From Alisma plantago-aquatica (lineage: Eukaryota > Streptophyta > Magnoliopsida > Alismatales > Alismataceae), in assembly GCA_963693085.1 (NCBI GenBank), contig OY856409.1:1339855415-1339919414 (forward strand): a DNA stretch of 64,000 bases. Reading direction: 5' to 3'. Position numbers and translations under genes: made by a program. How positions within the stretch are numbered: the stretch's first letter is position 1; every line of letters begins with the position of its first letter. Shown here in pieces: positions 51,077 through 63,210 of this stretch. The notes beneath the pieces are model-generated. The model was not told where the DNA came from and made no database searches. It saw only the letters and a list, made by a program, of their open reading frames with translations.

Positions 51077-54000
51077 TGTAACATAGTGGATTTTGGTACA
51101 AAATTTAATTTTAGCTATTACATGATCCTCTCAAATTGAAATTCTTTTGCACTAAATTTCCATTCATATTTGCACTTCACCAAATTCTCTTGAAATTTGA
51201 GGACCAAAATGCAATTATCCCTCATTTTGATGTATCATCCCAAATGGAACCTGAAAGTTGAACATTTAATGATTATGGACTATTAGCATTAGAAATCAAT
51301 GAAAATACAATTTGATTATTAGGTAACTATAATTGTATAATTATGAGTGTAAATTTGTTAGTAACCTTATCATCACAAAAATGGGAGATGATATTTCTAA
51401 AATTTATACTAATGCAAATTAAAGGTGTGGTTGAAATTTTAGGTCCAAAGGTTTAGTAGTTTAAGAGTTATAAATACTTGAGATAAATGACATTACAGAG
51501 AAAGAAAAAAGAGGAGTGAAACTATAATTTAATTTCATGGTCAAGTATGATTTCACCATCCCAAACCCACCACCAATCCAATATTCCACAACACCCTTAC
51601 AGAAGGATGACAGACAGACTGTTGATCCCCTCCTCTCTGTCATTTCTTCAAATCAAATGAGCTCATCTCCGGGCCCCCTACCTAAACCCTAGATGACCGC
51701 GATCATCAACCCTCATTGAAAAAGTTGAAAATCATAGTGCAACATTAAAGAATCAAGAACCCTCGACTCCAAAAAAACATGCTGCCATTAGTACCTCTCC
51801 ACACGTAAAGAAGACATATGAGAAACCACATTGGCCTCACATCAAAGACCTCAACCCCAAGAGATCTATCACCCTCATCAGCCGCTAGCTGAAGAAATAG
51901 AAGTGTGGATATTAGTGGTGAGATTCTCCCATGACAGAAACTCGCCCTTACAGCCTGATACCTCAGGAAACAAGCACATCAACCTCAGGAAGTCATCTGA
52001 TCACCTAACAGCCTCGATGCCTCCAATGGATCTCCTTAAATAGACTAAGAGATAGGGATCCATGAACTTTGCAAATTTGCAACCCAACTGCAGACATGCA
52101 AAGTCGAGCTCTCCAATCTGAAACAAGTCATCATCCTCCTCATACAACCTCACTAGACTCAGGTCCCGCCTGAATTTCTCCACTTTTCTGCCTACCTATC
52201 ATCATGACAACCTACAAATTGTCACCCCTTCTAATCAGCAACATGTTCCCTGCCTACACCAACTTCAACACCACCACATAGTATCTTCTTCATCCTCCTC
52301 CACCTTAGTTGCAAGAATCGGCATGCAGCCCCACCTTCTGGCCATCTACACAAGGCTCAAACCCACTTGCAAAATTAAAAACTACCCCTCAGTAACTACA
52401 TAAAACCATGTCCAACCATCAACACTTCCACAGACTACAACCCTCCAAGAATTCCTCTCTCTTTCCCAATTTTAGATCGAAAAATAGAAAAGATTTGTCA
52501 CCCAATCCGCTTGATGGCCTAAACCAAACCATAGTGACCATATTCTCAAGCTCTATCTTCACAAATAAACCCTTTGAGACTTCCTCTATGACCTATGATC
52601 TAGAAAGATTGAAGTTGGAATAATCTTCTTGACTCTCTACTACCAACCTAGAACCACCTTGAATGACCTCAAGCCAAAGTCCAAGGGGATAGATGAGTAA
52701 CCACCAATGATCATTGAAATGAGGAGGAAAACCATCGAACAGTAGGTCAATTACTCTTTCTATTGTTCTTTCACTTTAGACCTGAAAGTTTAAAATATGT
52801 TACACTAAGAACCATTAATGTTAAGAAACATTGCTAGATCATTGTACTTAGAAACCTAATATCATTATAGTAGCATATAGGTATATCCCATTGGTGTATA
52901 CTAATTTTATGAATGTGTACACTAAAATACTAAGACTAGTAGATGAGAGATACAATTATGATATAATGGCATGTAAATCATATCCCTATCTAGAAATTAG
53001 GTTACAACAATTAGTAATGAAAATAAGATATATTGAAAGTTTAATTTTCCTAATATGTATCATATTAGTATTAACATTGATATATAAGGAATTTTATTAA
53101 TAAGGGTTTAAAGGTGGATTAGTAATTATAATAGTCCTTAGTATAAAAATAAAAAAGTCAATGTGATTATATTCATGAATAATAACCCAAGATTAACACA
53201 TATGCATATTTATCAATAATGGCTTGTCAAAAATACATATGAAAATAGGAAGGCAATCTATGTATATCATCCAATGTGAATGAAAAGATATATGAGATAG
53301 AGTATATCAATATGACTTAAGCATACCTATCATGACATGTATTGTATAAGGTCAGCACAGTGATTATCCAATAACTTAATATGAAATGAATCACAACCAT
53401 GATTTGGTGATACAACCTAGGGTATGACTAAAAATAGTAATTAAAAACTTAAGAGACGATTTCCAAGACAAGACACATCAAATAACCCCAGTACATTCTC
53501 TCTTGCTAGATTCATGATACGTTGGCATCTTTGATTCTTGTTGACATCTTGATTGGAATAGGTACTAAATTCTCAATTCTGTTATTGTACTATTTATCTC
53601 CCTCTTGAATTTCATTCATATAATTTTGCATAAGTGGTGAACCAATTTTTAATTAGCCTTTCCCTCATGTGGAAGGTAACCTTGACAAAATTGAATGTTG
53701 GATATTGTAGAGTAACTAAAATATTGGTTGAATTTGATTTTGGCACAAAAACTTGAGACATTGGCTAAGGGATTTGGCTCACTAGATTCGGTGGGTCATA
53801 TCCCCCAACTAGGAAGTGGATCATGGACAACTAAAAGTCCCCCATTAATGATTACCCCCACAGGGGAAAGTGATGTTCTTTCATAGAGGAGAAGATACTA
53901 GGAACCTAGCCACTAGTGAAGACAAAATATTAGATTGATTGTGCCAGTAGATAAATCGTTTCATTTTGAATAATTGCATGATATCAATTTGGATAATCAC

Positions 54001-54436
54001 ATTATTGTTTCTAGTTACCACTTTGAATTGTTGTATCTTTTTGAAACAAGCATGGTATCTAGATCATTTCTTTTTATTACTTTAGTCCAACAAGAAAACT
54101 TACTTGTATTTGATCTCATAAATCATTATTTTTCAAAAATCTCACTAATTGAATTTAGTACCAACCTTTCTAACCTATTTTTCCCATCTTGGGGTCCATG
54201 TGTGGTTTCCTTCCCTCTGAGAACTCATGGATAGGTGATACAAAGGATAACTAGAAGAGACATGAAGGAGTTGTCCCTTGTTGAATAGTATATAGGACTT
54301 ATTCATATTCTTACTTTATAGTCCTATGTGCAAATAATATTTTGTAACTTTGATATAAAGCATGATTGGAAAAATATTTGTTTATTTATTATGATATAAT
54401 TTTGTTAATATTTGATATAAAGATCGGGTCTTTACA
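51077..54436 (+). repeat. Type A LTR, copy A3 (3,360 bases)
   Basis: Starts TGTAACATAGTGG and ends CGGGTCTTTACA, followed by TTGGTGTCAGAGC. TATAAATA at 51469-51476. Confidence 0.92.
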
Positions 54437-55382
54437 ACTTGGTGTCAGAGCTATGAACAATCAACACTCATGCATGTCTCATGGAAATTAGTGTTAAATA
54501 ACTAGTAACATGGAACCTGGGAAAATAGTTTAACCCTAGTCTTACCAACCTTGACTACCTAAGACAAAAGTAAAAGCTTAGGTCAAATCAATTTTACTTA
54601 AAATTTTCTATTGCATCAAATAATGGATAGTAACATCATCATGTTAGTAGAGATGAGCTAAGTTGTCTAAGGAAGGATGTATAGTGAAGTTTGGGTATAA
54701 TTACTCCTAATCCACTTAGGTGGTGGTTGTGTTTCCTTAATTTACATATTGACTTGGACAAAGCCATTCCTACTACTTGGGAAAATCATAAATCCTAGAC
54801 ATATTCATCAACCTAAATTTGGGTGTCAACAAAAATAAAACATGGGGTTACTACCACTGAACAAACTATTAGTTGAAGGGTGAATACTAAGACTAGAAGC
54901 CCTATGTTGGAATGTGTGAATTCCCTTAGGTAGAAAACAATATCATTCTCCCCTATACCACAAGTGAAGTTATTCTACTGACCCTTTAGGTGCCATGCAA
55001 ATCTTCTTTCACATTTGGATATGGTAATTAGTATGGTTAGTGTTGGTAAGAGGTGATTGTGACTTAGTTCTCACATTTATTTTGGCCATTTTTCGGTTTT
55101 CTATCAAAAAGTTTTCCCATCGAGATATTATTTTATTTGTAATAATATATGTACAAAGAAAAATGATTTTTATGGAATTTTATTGAGGATTTTTTGAGCT
55201 ATGTCACAATCAAGAAGGTATGAGAAAACCGTAGAGGAGAAACCTGGAGTTAGTGAAGGACATCGTAGTTGACATGCCTACTTAGATTTCTATTAAAATA
55301 CTTTTTAAGGGGTAGGATAGTTTCTGATTAGACCGAGATGTGCTGATTTTGAGGAAAATATCCACTTTAAGAGGTGGAGAGT
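54437..55382 (+). other. Type A internal region 3
   Basis: 946 bases between A3 and A4, non-coding, ending with the purine tract AAGAGGTGGAGAG. Confidence 0.9.
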
Positions 55383-55776
55383 TGTAAGATACTGGATTTT
55401 GGTACTAAATTTAGATTATAGCTATTATACATGAGCCTCTCAAATTAAAAGTCTTTTGTACTAAATTTCCATTCATACTCACACTTTACAAATTCTCTTA
55501 AAATTTGAGAACCAAAATACAATTATCCCTCATTTTGATGTAGTAATATTACATGGGAACCAAAAATTGAATATTTTAGTGATTATGGATCACTAACATT
55601 GGAATCATATGAAAATACAATTTGATTTTTAGGTAACTATAATTGTATAATTATGAGAATAGGTTTTTTAGTAATCTTACCATCATAAAATGGGAGTTGG
55701 TATTTTTAAAACTTAGACTAATGCAAAAATTAAAGATGTGGTTTAAATTATGGGTCTGAAGGTTTAATATTTAATA
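55383..55776 (+). repeat. Type A LTR, copy A4, interrupted
   Basis: Starts TGTAAGATACTGG and follows A3 for about 390 bases, then stops at the T-run that forms the 3' end of the minus-strand LINE. The rest of A4 may lie beyond the window on the other side of the LINE. Confidence 0.85.
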
Positions 55777-56062
55777 TTTTTTTAGAAGATAAACTATTAC
55801 TATGAACCAAAATAGTGTAGTATAACATGCAGGCACCCGTAAGCTATACAAGGGTGTTTACACTACAAAAAAACCCATTGGTTGATAATAGTCATATCAA
55901 CATCCCTAAAAACATTCATCTTAGCTATAATAACCCAAGTAAGGTTATTTACAAAAGGATCAAAAAGCTCGAGGTATCCCTACTTTCTTTGCCATGAAGC
56001 CGAGACTTCCTTTCATACCAAATAAGGAACCAGAGTCCTGAGAAGTAGATACTCGCTAAATT
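55777..56062 (-). pseudogene. L1-type LINE, C-terminal and 3' end
   Basis: Read on the minus strand, this piece carries WFLIWYERKSRLHGKES, the C-terminal W.IW.ERN.R pattern of plant L1 proteins, then 3' non-coding sequence, and ends in a T-run on the plus strand (55777-55783), the complement of a short poly-A tail. It is the continuation of the LINE at 60080-64000. The 4.0-kb LTR-like sequence separates the two. Confidence 0.75.
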
Positions 56063-58157
56063 TGTAAGACCCCTTGCCTGTGTTTTGGTTATTCTTGTAT
56101 GATTTTGCTTTATTATGTGCTTAGAACCTTGCTCTAATCCTTTGAGATGGTTTTAGAGCTTGTGGAAAGCTTAAGTCTCTAGTTTGAGCTTGTTTGAATG
56201 ATGTTTGTGCTTTATGTGCTTGTCTTGGGTCAATTGCAATTTGTCCATTTGTGAGGGTTATCTTGCAATTTATCACCTCTAGAGTGTTCCTTCTCTATCT
56301 TGGCTTCATGATAGAGAGTTTGATGCTTTGAGCCACCTTGGTTGTACCTAGGATGAGTGGTGGAATCACTCAAGGTGATTAGGGTTTCTAGGGTTTGCTT
56401 AGTTTCGACCCTTGTGTGCCGTTTTGGTTGTCTCGATCTATGTCGCGACCTTGGGTGTGTTTTGGTTATTTTATTGGATGTGTTGGTCTTGGTTTGTCTT
56501 GGTTCAGGACATATGTCTGCTAGCAAAGTGTCTTGACCTAGTGTTTGTGGTTATTCTTTTGTCTCGACCAAGTGATGTTTTGTTTCTTTGTCTCGACCAT
56601 GTGGTGTGTCCATGGTGTGTCGCAACTGAGACCATATGTTGGGGACCAAAGGTGGTCGAGACCCAACATAGGTTATATCACCATCTCATGTATTTTTGTT
56701 TTAAGTGGTTGCATGTTGGCTTCTTGGGTGGACAAGTGTCCCTTTGGAGCCCTATCTTGTTGACACCTCATCCCCACCCTACGTCTCTCCTCCTTTACAT
56801 TATAGATCCTCTTCTCTCCATGCAAGCAACTATTTTCGACCGTCTTCTTTCTCCTTCCTTTCTTGGTCGTCCTTGGAGCCTTGAGGAGCTAAAAGGGGCG
56901 ATCTTTGGAAGCTTTGGTGATCATACCTCTTGCATGTGGTGATCCTTGCTCATCTTCAACCTTGGTAAGCATATTCCTTTCTTTTGTAAATGTTTTCCTT
57001 TGGAACCTCCATCTTCTTCTTCCTCTTTCCTTGACCATAGACTAGCACTCAACCCTAGTGGTCACCTTGAGAGAAACTCCTCTTCACAAAGGCCTTACAC
57101 TATGGACTATCCATGGTGGTAACTAGTGGGAGGATGTTTTCTTCTCTTTTCCCCCTTTCTTCTTTGGTTTGGCCTAGGGTTTGCTTGCCCTTTTTCTTGA
57201 GCTACCTTTGACCAAGGTGTTCTTGTTTTTAGAGGTGATCTTGTGGTTGAATTTATATCCTTGTTGGATTTTCCTTCCCTCTTTTAGAGTTTGTTTTCTC
57301 TTCAAAATAGGAAGGTTATATAACACTTTGTCCTCTCTATTATTGCACATTTCATACATGCATGTTGTTGTTTCTCTCTCTAAAACATACCCCTAATGTT
57401 CAAGTAGATGATACCATGATCTAGATCTTGTTTGATGGTTCTATTTTGGTGGTGATAAATGTGTTTTCTCTCTCCTACTTGAGGTTCTTTCATGGTGGTT
57501 CAAAGTCACATGCTTTTAGGGTTTGTGGTGACCGACTTTGTGAAAAGTTTCCCTTCTTATAAACAATGGATTCTCTTGGTTTTGTCTCCTATTTTGGCCA
57601 TGGAAATCAACTATTTTGATCTGTGGTAGCATGGTTTTCATGGACATTACTCCCTTGGTTTGGTTTGGGTCGAGATGCATGTCCTAGTGTCACAACCACA
57701 ACCTAATTTCAATAGGTTGAGGGTCGAGACACTTTTGGTGCTTGAGGTCGAGACAACCTTGTCTTTGGTGGTCAAGAAACCTACCCATGTTTTTATCGTG
57801 ACACCCAGTTTAGTTTCAGAAGAGATGACCTTGGTTTGAATTCGAGGCCTATCTTTATTCTTGGGGTTGTGATATGTGCTTTAGGGTGGTCGAAACCCTA
57901 GCTTTTGTGGTGTTCGATACATGTTTTTCTTTGGGGTCATGGCTCCTAGGGTGTCACAGTCGAGACACCTTGAGTGTGAGGTTGGTCGAGACATATACAT
58001 GAACATGTACCAACACATGTGCATGAGTAAGAAAGTAGTATCCCATTTATAGTGTTGTTTGGATGATTTCTTTATCAACCCTAGTCATGCTAATTAACCC
58101 TAGTGTGCTCCAAGAAAGTGGAAGATAACGTACCTAGGGTTTGGTGAGGAATATGGC

Positions 58158-58164
58158 TATAAAA
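58158..58164 (+). promoter_or_regulatory. TATA box of the solo LTR
   Basis: TATAAAA within GGCTATAAAACCC, 2.1 kb from the start of the LTR. Confidence 0.6.
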
Positions 58165-58886
58165 CCCTAATCAACTACACTTGTAACCCTAAACCTAATG
58201 TTTTTTTTGGTCGGTAACCCTAAACCTAATGTTGGAAACTATAGTGTGCTTGCTTGACTCCTTTGAAGTTATTGCTATATTGTGATGCTTTCTCTCTCCT
58301 ATTTATAAATTCCTAACCTTGTAGGTGAAATGAATGCCTTGTCTTGTGTATGTTGTGGTGATGATCTTATGATACAGAGTGGTGATTATGCACATTGTTG
58401 AGGCATAATGTGCTGATGTACATACAGGGTTTATGTGATTGGACCCTATGATCTGGTGATGGCTTAATGCCTATTGTGAGATGATAACCTCCAGTGATGT
58501 GATTGAGGGATTTATGTCCCACAGTGACGTGACATTGGTGTTGGCCTTGTAAATGGCAGTGTTACAAATATCATGTGGTGATAGTCTGACAAGTTCACAC
58601 CTTATACATTTTATATCTTCCGAAGTGGTACTATACCCTTATTCTTGTAGAGTTTGTTATGGATTTTTACATTGTAACTTGATTGATACTAAAAGATACC
58701 CAATTTCAATTAATTAATAAAGTGAAACCCTAATCATGTAGGTGATATGTGCCATAGATCCTTTCTAGTATCAACTTTAATTACTAGATTGGTGAAACAA
58801 GTATTACTTGGGGCACATATTTTTTAATATGCAGGGTGCAAGTCGAGTAACTCCTTGTGTCCATAATTATGGGTTGTGTGAGACAA

Positions 58887-59040
58887 CCATGCGTGAGCTG
58901 ATCTCCTTGTGATATGTATGGCCATGAGTGAGCTACTCCTTTTTATAATGGCCATGCATGAGCCTGTTCTTCTAGCATCGTTACCTATACCAAGGTGGGC
59001 TAGGTGTGATTATATATATGGATGGCCATGTGTGAGCCAA
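58887..59040 (+). repeat. ATGGCCATGNGTGAGC repeats
   Basis: Four variants: CCATGCGTGAGCTG near 58887, ATGGCCATGAGTGAGC near 58918, ATGGCCATGCATGAGC near 58950 and ATGGCCATGTGTGAGCC near 59021. Spacing is about 32, 32 and 71 bases. Confidence 0.8.
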
Positions 59041-60079
59041 TCCCTGATCTTGACTATATGTCATTGTTGTAGTTGACTGATTTGTCTATGTGGTGTTTTC
59101 TCTTGCGCTGACCAAGAGGTGTGGAGAGTTTGTGGATTCTGGCTCTTCCATTGACCTTGTATGGCACTAATTTTCACTTAGAAGTGGTCGATTGGATTTG
59201 GGTGGTATGACTCAAATCCTTGAGGTAATAATAAAATATATAACACAAATGTGTAGTATTTCTTACTTAGGGTCAAATATGAATAACATTGGTTGAGCCT
59301 TTGCATTATCTTTTTACTAGTTCTTGAACTATAAGGCAGTAAGAGAAGTCAATTCTTATATATATTCTTCATATTCCTTCTTGGAATATTAATTGTTCTA
59401 CTGCTCAGAGGTAATTGCCTAGTTTTGATTAAACTACTTTATCTGTTGAATACATATCATTTAGTTGAATCTGCTCAACCTACTATGTATCTTTATCTGC
59501 CTGCTTAAGTATATGTTCTTTAATAGACGTTGAAGGAGAGTTATATCTCTCGTTGGGAAGTTTGGCCTCACCCTGTGGGTTTCCACATATTTTAGGTGGT
59601 CGTGCACGAAGAGGTAGGGACCGTGCAATTGAGGAAGAGTAGTAGTAAGAGCAGTAACTTATCAGGTTGGATGAGCTGCTAGTCTTTTGGTGTTAGAGTC
59701 CTAGAGTCATCATTGTACACTCAGGTCTTTGGGGGTGTTCTCATTGTGTTTTGTTGATATGTTATCGATATGATGCTTTTGGCTTGTGAGCCTTGTATGT
59801 AAGATTTGTCATGTGTATATGTACATATATGTGGAACATGTATCTCATGTTATAGGTTGATGATAGGAATGATGATGCCATTGATGTAAGCACCACGATA
59901 TATGTGATATATGAATTATACAGGTGTCATGTTGAGGACTTATAGGTAATAAGTTTTTGACTTGTGGTGGTTCTACTAAATCGGTTTTAATTTCCAATCT
60001 TTTTCGGTAATCTACATGTTTAGTTTTATTCCGTGTTTGGTTTTGAGTAATCTCATTTGTGGCTTGTCAGGGCATCACA

Positions 60080-61141
60080 GTATTCCTCTGACCAGTAGAC
60101 CTATTGATGTTCTTCATCATCCACAAAATCCCCTAAAATAGATTTTTAGGGGGGTGCCTCCCCAACCCATCTTCAATCTCAACCTCCACCACATATTTTT
60201 GGTATAGGAACACACAAAGAACAAGTGTGCGTGTTTCTCCTCTTTGATGTGGTAGAGTAGGCATCTCGTATTAGTCACTAAGCCCCACTTCAACATCCTA
60301 TCAAGAGTGGGTAGTTTATTATGAATGCACATGTAGGTTCTGCAGCACCATTCTGGAATATGAAACATATTCCAAAGCAGCTAGAACCATGGAACATGTT
60401 GGGTATAAAAAGATGTCTGTCTCTAGGGCAAGGTGCATGCCTCCCTCAATCTCCACTGCCCATCCTCCTGGGTATACTCAGCCTCAACTCCCTGCCACCT
60501 TATGCATATGGTGCTCCATGTTCTGAAGCATTTGTCCACTAATCCTATCACAAGATCAGCACTATATCTACTCCTCATCCACTCTATCCAGCATGATCTC
60601 TCATTCCTTAGGAAATGATCAATGTGTTTGAAGGTGGATGCACTAGTAATGTCCAAAACATCTGCTATATTTAGACCCTCTCCTCATATATCCTAACAAT
60701 GGTCGACCAAGTGACAACATGTTGTTTGCCAACCCAACAGAAAGAAGATATAACCGCCCAACACTTGTCCAACATGAACACGGGGATTTTTGTATGCATA
60801 CACCAAAATATGACCTTACCTGCAAGGATCGATCTAGCTAATACCAACATAGCCTCCATGGATAAGCAAATCCCCATCCATTTAATTGACGGATTCCCAT
60901 AGGTTGTCCACACAGTTATTGAAGTCCCTACCTTTGGCCTTACCGCCACACCGAGGGATGCCAAAATATCTAGTAGGAAGAGCCCCATCCGTCAACCCAA
61001 TCACCTCCTCAAGTCAGCCTCTACAGTTATCACATTATCTAGAAAAGTATACCTTTTATTTAACCTCACTGATGTATAGACCCGAGAGCTCCCCAAAAAC
61101 CCTCATCATCTTTCTAAAATTTTACAAATTCTTCACGCTGC
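60080..61141 (-). pseudogene. L1-type LINE, post-RT region and RVT zinc-binding domain
   Basis: The minus-strand frames 60671-60988 and 60423-60656 correspond to the part after the RT palm (FW..HTKIPVFMLDKCWA; WSTICIRWQ, LREACTLP). The frame 60117-60368 is the zinc-binding domain found at the C-end of plant L1 reverse transcriptases: CIHNKLPTLDRMLKWGL, then a second part with H...HLFFVCSYTKNMWW. The frames are offset from one another, so the coding sequence is broken several times. It ends at the LTR-like insertion. Confidence 0.85.
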
Positions 61142-62098
61142 CCACTAAGAAGAATAACATGTCATCAAAAAAAATCATATGTGGCTTGACCTTGATTCCC
61201 CCCTATTTGAAAGGAATGATGTTCTTCTCCCTCTTCTCCTTATCAACCATTGAGGACATTCTTATCATGACTATGGTTAAGAACAAGGGGGAGAGTGGAT
61301 CCCCTTGTCGTAACCCATTGCTCACCTTGAACATACCATAGGGCACGCCATTAACCATCACTGAGAAGGAGGTAGTTGTAACACACACCTTAATAATATT
61401 AATCCTTCTACAAGAAAATCCCATAGTAGCCTACAAAGCTTCCACTTGACATTGTCATAGCCTTTTTTTAAATCTAGCTTGATGCAAGCCTTTCTCAAGT
61501 CATTCTTCACACCAAACTCCATCAAGAAATCCTTTTCTAGCATAGCATATGCAATGCTCCTACCTTGAATGAAAGCGGTATGGTATGAGGATATAATCTC
61601 TGGCAAAACATTCTTCAATCTCTCTGCTAAAATCTTAGCAATAATCTTATAGAAAATGATACAATAAGCAATAGGCCTAATATCATTCGTGGACTCAACA
61701 ACCTTCTTCTTATTAAGAATCCTGATAAAGGCATGGTTAGCACTTCTCACCATTATAACACCCACTAGAAACCATCTCACCACCCTACAAATGTCCTCTT
61801 TCATGAGTTCCCAATTCACTTGGAAGAACCTTGCATTGAAGCCATCTGGGCTTGTTGACTTCATAGCCCCAATAAAGAAAAGAGATTTTTTGATCTCATC
61901 CTTAGTAGTCGGACAAACCAAGGTTCTGTTCATGTCCTCTATAACTCTTTTTCTAGGAAGATCTCCAACATTGATTTCATTCCCCCCTCCTTTCTTATAC
62001 AAATCATTGAAGAAGTCCACAACCTCTTTCCCCACATCCAGTGCATTGTTTACCACTTCCCCATTAGGTTTCAATAAGGATTGGATAGACTCTCTCAT
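61142..62098 (-). pseudogene. L1-type LINE, reverse transcriptase domain
   Basis: The frame 61358-62098 (246 codons) carries the RT start: SPDGFNARFF, NHAFIRILNKKK, RPIAYCIIFYKIIAKILAERL, AFIQGRSI and the motif-A region KLDLKKGYDNVKW. The next frame, 61203-61424, adds NGLRQGDPLSPLF. The catalytic motif near 61160-61173 reads FFDD, where plant L1 elements usually have FADD. At least two frameshifts separate the parts. This enzyme would copy the LINE RNA into the target site and probably moves the SINEs as well, but this copy is dead. Confidence 0.92.
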
Positions 62099-63210
62099 CT
62101 CATTCCTTTTAAATATGCATGGTAGGTGTTGGTGTTTCTATATCTCTAACTCATTTGATCCTACTGTGTTTCCATAGACAAAGCTCCTCTACTTTCTGTA
62201 CATGTTTCGGTCTCCTCTCCGCTTCAATTTCCTTCTTCATAGCTCCCTCCTGTAATGGGTAGAGTCTGTAGTATTCCGCAACTTTCTCATAGTCCTTGCT
62301 CGCCTTAGTATCCATATCCTTGAGATCATACAACCCTTGTGTCCACTCTTTAAGTGCCCTTTTAGTTCTATCCAGTTTCTCCATAATGACAAACATTGCC
62401 TTAGACCTACTCCATGCATGCCTTTTCGATGATCTCCTTAAAATTTGGCCATTCCAACCACCCCACAAGAAACTTGAAAGGTTTATGTTTGAGAGATATT
62501 TGAGTGAGTTGCACCACCAACCAAGCATGATCATTGTTGGGATGACCACCCAACTTCACATTGGTGTGAGGGAACACATCTAACCATGCCTCATTGACCA
62601 CTACTCTGTTGAGTTGGCTGGCTATCCTTCTTTTAATCCCTATCTTATTATACCATGTTATGAAACCCTCATTCATATTGATCTCTAAGGTTCGCTACAT
62701 CTAAGGCATCATTGAAACTAGCCAGACATGAATCTGGCACCATCAAACCCCCCTTCTTCTCATGATCCTTCCTAATGCCATTTAAATCCCCAATGAAAAT
62801 TTGGGGTGGACCCCTGATTAGAATTTCCTAGAACATCCCAAAGATGTCTTTTGTAGACCTTTGAGTTATGCCCATACACTGATGAAATCACTAGATGAAG
62901 TCCATCCTGATTAATGCATGTGGTCATGACCATTTGGTCCACGACAAAATTACTTGGATATCCTAGATACTTGGATTCCAACCCATTACAATCCTCCCAC
63001 CCTCAGTCTGATCCAAATTGGAAATTTCCTCCCAACCCTCCAGAAACAACCCCTTAATTCTATCTTCCTCTCCCCTTCTAATCTTCATCTCCAAACACAC
63101 CACCACTAATTCTTGGGTCTGTGTGATAACATCCCTGAGCCTTCTTTGTTTGTCCCGACGAGATTCACCTCACAGATTTTGTGTGAGGATGCAAATTATG
63201 AAGATCTTCG
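62099..63210 (-). pseudogene. L1-type LINE, endonuclease domain and linker
   Basis: Minus-strand pieces in order: an N-terminal MKI start near 63205 with VVCLEMKIRR and GGRIVMGWNPS; VISSVYGHNSKVYKR at 62772-62981; a GDLNG-like block after it; LNRVVVNEAWLDVFPHTNV and DHAWLVVQL at 62407-62676; then the linker LDRTKRALKEW, ELCLWKHSRIK at 62151-62549 leading to RT. These match the apurinic-type endonuclease of plant L1 elements, which nicks the target DNA. Several stops and frameshifts are present. Confidence 0.85.

Larger units (their letters stand above)
35338..55776 (+). mobile_element. Tandem array of non-coding LARD-like retroelements (type A) with nested element
   Basis: Four copies of one LTR (type A) alternate with three internal regions: A1 35338-37192, internal 1 37193-37271 plus 45959-46823, A2 46824-50132, internal 2 50133-51076, A3 51077-54436, internal 3 54437-55382, A4 55383-55776. 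Once the nested element is left out, the internal regions measure 944, 944 and 946 bases. None has a coding frame. Each LTR starts TGTAA(C/G)ATA and ends TCTTTACA, is preceded by a purine-rich tract and followed by a TGGTATCAGAGC-like primer site. Long LTRs around a non-coding core define LARDs. LTR-to-LTR unequal recombination is the usual explanation for such LTR-internal-LTR-internal-LTR strings. Confidence 0.9.
56063..60079 (+). mobile_element. Solo-LTR-like sequence, 4.0 kb, inside the LINE
   Basis: Begins TGTAAGACCCC and ends GGGCATCACA, the TG...CA form of Ty3/gypsy chromovirus LTRs. A promoter-like GGCTATAAAACCC lies at 58155-58167. There is no primer site, gag or pol, so it looks like a solo LTR left by LTR-LTR recombination. 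The flanks are AAATT (56058-56062) and GTATT (60080-60084), matching at 3 of 5 positions, a worn duplication at best. Support for an insertion comes from the LINE: its reading frame continues across if one 5-base copy is discounted. The sequence contains many GTCGAGAC words and a group of ATGGCCATG.GTGAGC repeats. The 176-codon open frame at 56412-56942 resembles no known protein. Confidence 0.75.

Noticed and set aside
56412..56942. 176-codon plus-strand open frame in the solo LTR
   Set aside because: No recognisable domain, rich in Val, Leu, Trp and Cys from repeated TTG/GTC words, and located in an LTR.
58180..58240. AACCCTAAACC words as an interstitial telomere
   Set aside because: Only two short, imperfect copies occur, separated by unrelated bases; no (CCCTAAA)n run is present.
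60886..62177. Plus-strand open frames of 151 and 162 codons over the LINE
   Set aside because: The minus strand carries clear RT and endonuclease motifs, so these are shadows.
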